Shown here: positions 6,018-9,801 of the stretch, piece after piece
Layout of the letters: each line of letters opens with the position of its first letter
Position numbering within the stretch: the first letter of the stretch is position 1
From: Pseudomonadota bacterium
Lineage (GTDB): Bacteria > Pseudomonadota > Gammaproteobacteria > Burkholderiales > Burkholderiaceae_F
Reading direction: 5' to 3'
DNA: 9,801 nucleotides
Assembly (NCBI GenBank): GCA_023443095.1
Contig: JAEZVV010000125.1
Location: 1 to 9,801 of the forward strand
The notes under the pieces: generated by a model
What the model was told of the DNA's origin: nothing
What the model saw: the letters and a program-made list of their open reading frames with translations, nothing else
Databases searched by the model: none
Translations under genes and position numbers: made by a program

Positions 6018-6947
6018 TCATGCCGGCAAACCGATCCTGTCTAAGCGCTTCGGGCGCGCAGTCCGGGAGGCCGACAAGTGGCCTACTGAGCGGGGCAGCA
6101 TTTGCATCAGTGCGCTGAGCGGTGGTTGCGCCTCTCCCGACCACACCAAGTGCGTTCGGTTCATTCGCAAGGGTTCCGGTAGGCGATGCCGGGTTACGGA
6201 GTCCCCGAGAACCACGTTGTCGAGCACCGCTGCAGGAACGATCGCAACGCCGATTCCCGCGGCTACGCAAGCGACGATCGCATGGTAGGAACTCAGGTCG
6301 AGCAAGCGTGTGGGAGTCACTCCGGCTCTTGCAAGCCATTCGATGAGGCGGCGCCGATATGAACACCCATGAGGGAAGGCGATCACCGACTGATCCGCCA
6401 AGTCTGTCGCGTCACGTGCGTGTTTAAGCGTCGTGGCTGAAATCAGCACCAGCTCTTCCTCGAACACCGGGAGCGTGTTCAGGAGCATTGTTTCAAAGGG
6501 TTCCGACACAAAGGCCGCTTCGATCTCGAAGCGATGTAGTTGATCGAGCAGGGCCCCTGTGGTTCCCGTGCGCAGCTCGATCGCAACCTCCGGATACTTC
6601 GCGTGGAAAGCCGACAGTACGGGCGGCAAGCGGATGCTGGCTGCACTTTCGAGCGATCCCAGACGGAGGCTTCCACGCACGACTCCGCTTTTGATCTCCG
6701 ACTCGATCGCGTCCGCCATCTGCAGCAGCTGCTCGGCATGACGCAGGAGGGCCCGACCCGCGTCCGTGAGTGCAAGTCCGCGGCCTTGTCGACGGAACAG
6801 CTTGACCCCGAGGCGCTCCTCAAACTGCTTGATGCGCGTCGTCACGTTGGACGGCACGCGGTGCAGAGAACTGGCCGCGCGTAATACTCCGCCCTCCCGC
6901 GCCACGCAGCGAAATATATGAAGGTCATCGAGGTCGAGAATTCTCAT
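6018..6947 (-). CDS. LysR-family transcriptional regulator
   Basis: A 309-residue LysR-type regulator, normal length. The N-terminal winged helix-turn-helix spans about 5-64 (DLDDLHIFRCVAREGGVLRA, then HRVPSNVTTRIKQFEERLGVKLF with the recognition helix at 31-41). It ends with the usual LTDAGRALLRHA block (60-71) and a linker helix to about 90. Residues about 92-295 form the periplasmic-binding-protein-like effector domain (GSLRLGSLESAASIRLPPVL, ELRTGTTGALLDQL, then IAFPHGCSYRRRL). The effector is unknown; the VPSNVTTRI helix recalls the PtrR/YneJ-like subgroup, an impression only. The ATG at 6947-6945 is forced by the position of the helix-turn-helix. No ribosome site precedes it, so the message may be leaderless. 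Third-position GC is about 70%, well below the genes to the left. The gene is divergent from dmsA 660 bp away, which makes dmsA a possible target. Confidence 0.92.
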   Translation of the reverse strand: MRILDLDDLHIFRCVAREGGVLRAASSLHRVPSNVTTRIKQFEERLGVKLFRRQGRGLALTDAGRALLRHAEQLLQMADAIESEIKSGVVRGSLRLGSLESAASIRLPPVLSAFHAKYPEVAIELRTGTTGALLDQLHRFEIEAAFVSEPFETMLLNTLPVFEEELVLISATTLKHARDATDLADQSVIAFPHGCSYRRRLIEWLARAGVTPTRLLDLSSYHAIVACVAAGIGVAIVPAAVLDNVVLGDSVTRHRLPEPLRMNRTHLVWSGEAQPPLSALMQMLPRSVGHLSASRTARPKRLDRIGLPA

Positions 6948-6986
6948 ATAGAGAATGATATCTCACAAAAATTCACTAGTTGAATT
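6941..6986. promoter_or_regulatory. two LysR-box dyads over the lysR start
   Basis: TTCTC-N5-GAGAA occupies 6941-6955 and AATTCA-N5-TGAATT occupies 6970-6986. Both are perfect inverted repeats with a 5-base spacer, and both contain the LysR-type T-N11-A core (T6942/A6954 and T6972/A6984). Their centres, 6948 and 6978, are 30 bp apart, about three helical turns, as for the recognition and activation half-sites bound by a LysR tetramer. The first covers the lysR start codon, so autorepression is likely if the regulator binds here. The local DNA is AT-rich compared with its surroundings. Confidence 0.6.
6955..6984 (-). promoter_or_regulatory. possible sigma-70 promoter of lysR
   Basis: On the minus strand TTCAAC (6984-6979, weak -35) is separated by 18 bases from TATCAT (6960-6955, five of six -10 matches). 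The predicted start falls at about 6948, next to the lysR ATG at 6947. That fits the missing ribosome site and suggests a leaderless message. The -35 match is poor, so this is tentative. Confidence 0.35.
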
Positions 6987-7607
6987 GTCGATATCGCGGT
7001 CCAATCCCACGGGTGAACTCTTGCACCTCACCCAAGCCATTACCTGCGACCCCGACACCAACAACACACGTCGCCGTCGCTGCTGATGGGGATCGGGCCG
7101 CCGCGAAAGACGACGGCTATGGGTTCTGCGTAGTCGCTGCATCGACCTCGGGCGCGGACTGGCGGGGTGCCGTGCGCTTGGGTCCTCCTGGCTCACTCAC
7201 GACTCATGCCGTGTTCGGCCTGGATCGGCCGACGCCATCCGCGGCCGTGCCCCTGCGAGACGCAGTTGGTGTCTTCAGCGCATGGACCTTGAACATGGCC
7301 GGTCGCGTCTGCATGAACGAGCCTGGTCGCTTGAACGTCGGGTGCACGGATGTTCGTTCGTACCTTGTCCGGCCCCACGGCCGACAGGCTGACTCGCTGC
7401 GTCGTCACCTCTCGCCGGGTTTGCTGCTTCCACGATTCAAAGTCCCGATCGGCGGGCATCGGGAGGTCGCGAGAGCCTAGATCTCCGGTACGTCGGTTGC
7501 GCGCCTGCAAATGGTCGTCGCGGCGTGGCCCGGACGCGTCAACCTGCCGCGAGTCGCTTCTGTGGTTAGCGCTGGCGGTGAACTTGCAGAAAACCACGGA
7601 GCAGTTC
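6987..7607. other. 621-bp stretch with no recognisable gene between lysR and dmsA
   Basis: I see no convincing gene here. A plus-strand frame is open from 6980 (TTG) to 7480 and a minus-strand frame from 7609 to 7193. Neither has a ribosome site, a recognisable motif or the strand-consistent third-position bias of its neighbours, and their products look like random Arg/Ala/Pro-rich sequence. No transfer RNA, insertion-sequence end, FNR box (TTGAT-N4-ATCAA) or sigma-54 promoter was seen. The only clear element is the dmsA ribosome site GGAG at 7598-7601. The stretch may be a long regulatory leader or the decayed remains of a gene. Confidence 0.5.
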
Positions 7608-9801
7608 ATGAACTCGAATCACTCAAGCCTTACGCGGCGCGGCTTCCTCAAGGCTTCGTCGCTTGGAGTCGCTGGCGGCAGCATCCAGTTCCCGATGACG
7701 GCGATCGCGCAATCAATCGCCACTGCGATGGAATCGCCCGAAGTCATTACCTGGAGCGGCTGCACTGTCAACTGTGGCAGCCGATGCCCGCTCAAAGTCG
7801 TCAGCAAAAACGGTCAAATCATCAGAATCGAGCCCGATGACTCCGGCCTGGAGGGATGCACGGCCAGCGGCGCTGCGCCGCATATCCGCTCCTGTCTGCG
7901 CGGCCGATCGATGCGGCAAAGGGTGTACAGCCACGAGCGCCTGAAGTACCCGATGAAGCGCGTCGGCAAGCGTGGCGACGGCAAGTTCGAACGCATCAGC
8001 TGGGACGAAGCGCTTGACATCGTCGCGGAGAAACTCAAGGACACGATAAGCAAGTACGGAAATGCTGCGGTGTGCTCGCTCTACGCGACAGGAACGTACC
8101 AACTCGTTTCCGGAAAAAACGCCAGCACCCGGCTCTTCAACTTGCTGGGCGGATCGCTCGGCCAGTATGGAACGTATTCGAGCTCGCAAATCGTCCATGC
8201 CATGTCATACACGTATGGAACCGGGGCCTACGGCAGCTACATGACCGAAATGCAACGGGCGAAGCTGGTGGTGTGTTTCGGAAACAACCCGATGATGACG
8301 CGGCAGTCGGGCGGAGGGCAGGCATGGGAGTTTCAATGTGCGCTGTCGGATGGCAAGCCGCGGGTCGTACTGATCGATCCCATCTACACGGACTCGATGC
8401 TTGGGAAAGAAGACGAGTGGGTGCCCATACGTCCCGGTACCGATGCGGCTCTGGTCGAAGGCATGGCCTTCGTTTTGATCACCGAGTCCCTCGTCGACCA
8501 AGAATTTCTGGATCAATATTGCGTCGGCTACGACGACAAGAGTCTGCCTGCCTCTGCATCCCGTCATTCCGACTACAAAAGCTACATTCTCGGTCGCGGC
8601 ATGGACGGTGTTCCCAAAACCCCCGCCTGGGCTTCCCGTATCTGCGGTGTCCCTGAAGAAACCATCGTCCGGCTGGCGCGAGAAATTGCGAGCACGAAGC
8701 CGGTATTCATCAGCCAGGGATGGGGGGTTCAGCGCCACGCCAACGGCGAACAGCAGGCGCGCGCGATCGCGATGCTGCCGCTATTGACGGGAAATATCGG
8801 TGTGCCTGGAACAAACAACGGTGCGCGCGAAGGCGATTTTTCACTGAGAGAGACCGGATTGCCGGTTGGCAAGAACCCGGTGAAAGCGCAGATCCCGTTT
8901 TTCCTCTGGACCGACGCGATTGTTCGCGGCGCCGAGATGACAGAAGAGCGCGATGGGGTGCGCGGGGTGAAGCGGCTGGATCAGCCGGTAAAGTTCATCT
9001 GGTGTCATGCCACCAACACCCTGATCAACCAGCACTCGAATACCAACAGGACCCACGAGATTCTGCGGGACGAAGAGAAATGCGAGTTCATCGTCGTCGT
9101 GGAAAATCAAATGACCGCGTCGGCCCGCTACGCGGACATCTTGCTGCCCGATGTCATGCAGCAAGAGGCCAACGACCTGGTGGCGGATAGCTACGCCAGC
9201 GGTGCCATCGGCTACATGGTGGCGCTGCAAAAGGCAGTGTCGCCGCTGTGGGAACAGAGATCGGCTTACGAGATCTGCCGCGGCATCGCCAGCCGCTTCG
9301 GCCTTGAGGATCGCTATACCGAAGGTCGGACGCAGGAACAATGGGTCGAGTGGTGTTATGAAGAGACGCGAAAGAAACACGCCGACTTGCCGCCGTTCGC
9401 GGAGTTCTGGCGCCGGGGAGTCGTCCGGGTCCGTTCCGGCGCCAAAGACGGGGTCATTCTTCGCGCTTTCCGCGAGGATCCGGTCAAGAACAAGCTCAAG
9501 ACCCCCTCGGGCAAGATCGAGATCTACTCCGAGCGCCTGGCCAAGATCGCGGCCGAATGGGATCTGCCCAAGGGCGACGTCATTTCGCCGCTGCCGCAAT
9601 ACGTCACCACCTTCGAGAGCCACCTCGACCCGCTCACCAAGAAGTTCCCGCTGCAGGTCTACGGCGTGCACGGCCACGGCCGCACCCACTCGACCTACCA
9701 CAACATTCCGTGGCTGCGCGAGTTGCACCCCGACCTGCTGCTGATCAACCCGGTCGACGCGGGCAAGCGCGGCATCAAGAACGGCGACAAGGTGCAGGTC
9801 T
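7608..9801 (+). CDS. dmsA: DmsA/YnfE-type dimethyl sulfoxide reductase catalytic subunit, 3' end missing
   Basis: The frame is open from the ATG at 7608 to the window edge (731 residues visible of about 800 expected), with no internal stop. The product is a periplasmic molybdopterin-guanine-dinucleotide enzyme reducing DMSO or related S-/N-oxides in anaerobic respiration, normally with an iron-sulfur DmsB and a membrane DmsC. Residues 8-20 (LTRRGFLKASSLG) form a Tat signal. C52, C56, C60 and C96 (CTVNCGSRC, then SCLRGRS) give the CX3CX3CX35C motif for a 4Fe-4S cluster. YGTYSSSQI (187-195) should hold the serine ligand of molybdenum, probably S191. Long blocks agree with E. coli DmsA from memory: FGNNPMMTRQSGGG (224-237), EDEWVPIRPGTDAALV (268-283), ISQGWGVQRHANGE (368-381), TPSGKIEIYSE (632-642) and INPVDAGKRGIKNGDKV (713-729). 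GGAG at 7598-7601 lies 6 bases before the ATG. Third-position GC jumps near codon 622 (9471), see findings. Exact substrate is uncertain. Confidence 0.87.
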   Translation, partial: MNSNHSSLTRRGFLKASSLGVAGGSIQFPMTAIAQSIATAMESPEVITWSGCTVNCGSRCPLKVVSKNGQIIRIEPDDSGLEGCTASGAAPHIRSCLRGRSMRQRVYSHERLKYPMKRVGKRGDGKFERISWDEALDIVAEKLKDTISKYGNAAVCSLYATGTYQLVSGKNASTRLFNLLGGSLGQYGTYSSSQIVHAMSYTYGTGAYGSYMTEMQRAKLVVCFGNNPMMTRQSGGGQAWEFQCALSDGKPRVVLIDPIYTDSMLGKEDEWVPIRPGTDAALVEGMAFVLITESLVDQEFLDQYCVGYDDKSLPASASRHSDYKSYILGRGMDGVPKTPAWASRICGVPEETIVRLAREIASTKPVFISQGWGVQRHANGEQQARAIAMLPLLTGNIGVPGTNNGAREGDFSLRETGLPVGKNPVKAQIPFFLWTDAIVRGAEMTEERDGVRGVKRLDQPVKFIWCHATNTLINQHSNTNRTHEILRDEEKCEFIVVVENQMTASARYADILLPDVMQQEANDLVADSYASGAIGYMVALQKAVSPLWEQRSAYEICRGIASRFGLEDRYTEGRTQEQWVEWCYEETRKKHADLPPFAEFWRRGVVRVRSGAKDGVILRAFREDPVKNKLKTPSGKIEIYSERLAKIAAEWDLPKGDVISPLPQYVTTFESHLDPLTKKFPLQVYGVHGHGRTHSTYHNIPWLRELHPDLLLINPVDAGKRGIKNGDKVQV

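Noticed and set aside
5955..6023. Small hairpins GGGTGC-GCAA-GCACCC and GCATGA-ATCC-TCATGC plus a GGTTCG resembling a transfer-RNA T-loop.
   Set aside because: The short stems lack T-runs, no cloverleaf or CCA end can be built, and one simply overlaps the lysR stop codon.
6980..7480. A 166-residue plus-strand frame in the lysR-dmsA gap.
   Set aside because: It needs a TTG start inside a LysR box, has no ribosome site and no recognisable motif; kept only as a possible decayed gene.
7562..7597. GTGGTT/AACCAC inverted repeat just before the dmsA ribosome site, a possible translational switch.
   Set aside because: Only a 6-bp stem with a loop of about 24 bases; too weak to separate from chance.
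7193..7609. A 138-residue minus-strand frame between lysR and dmsA.
   Set aside because: No ribosome site or family resemblance, and its start would overlap the dmsA start codon.
8205..9728. Minus-strand frames of 177 and 295 residues opposite dmsA.
   Set aside because: They are shadows of dmsA, whose own frame is continuous from 7608 to the window edge and carries all the family motifs.

Overview
The window looks like chromosomal DNA of a high-GC betaproteobacterium, most likely a denitrifying Rhodocyclales member of the Azoarcus/Thauera/Aromatoleum type. The reasons are the very GC-rich third codon positions of the left two thirds, the gene order ubiK / TorF-type porin / PII / amtB / gshA / gshB, and the ATP-grasp-linked proteobacterial form of GshA. 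The taxon is inferred from family resemblance and recalled gene order, not from a search.

Left part (1-3520). Two genes lie on the minus strand: the first 45 codons of a MEMO1-family protein (AmmeMemoRadiSam protein B) and ubiK, a ubiquinone-biosynthesis accessory factor. Divergent from them is a nitrogen-control operon, porin-glnK-amtB. A textbook sigma-54 promoter (625-640) precedes it, with one good and one degenerate NtrC-like dyad about 100-115 bp further upstream. The operon would supply an outer-membrane channel, the ammonium channel AmtB and the PII protein that gates AmtB. It ends in a 24-bp perfect palindrome followed by a strong rho-independent terminator.

Middle part (3520-5903). 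gshA and gshB overlap by 4 bp and encode both steps of glutathione synthesis. A strong intrinsic terminator closes the unit.

Right part (5904-9801). Codon usage changes here. A minus-strand LysR-type regulator, a stretch of about 620 bp with no recognisable gene, and the start of a large molybdoenzyme gene all show clearly lower GC at third positions than the genes to the left. The molybdoenzyme is a Tat-exported DmsA/YnfE-type dimethyl sulfoxide reductase catalytic subunit. Its reading frame is open from 7608 to the window edge, with 731 codons visible. The lysR start region carries two TTC-N-GAA-type dyads 30 bp apart that fit the LysR-box T-N11-A rule. Near 9471, inside dmsA, third-position GC rises abruptly from about 72% to about 95%. 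This suggests that dmsA is a mosaic, or that an acquired segment recombined into a resident homologue.

I found no RNA genes, CRISPR arrays, insertion sequences or phage genes. Nothing here is a clearly new system. The points most worth following are the co-regulated porin with AmtB, the LysR-box architecture on a possibly leaderless lysR, and the mosaic dmsA.
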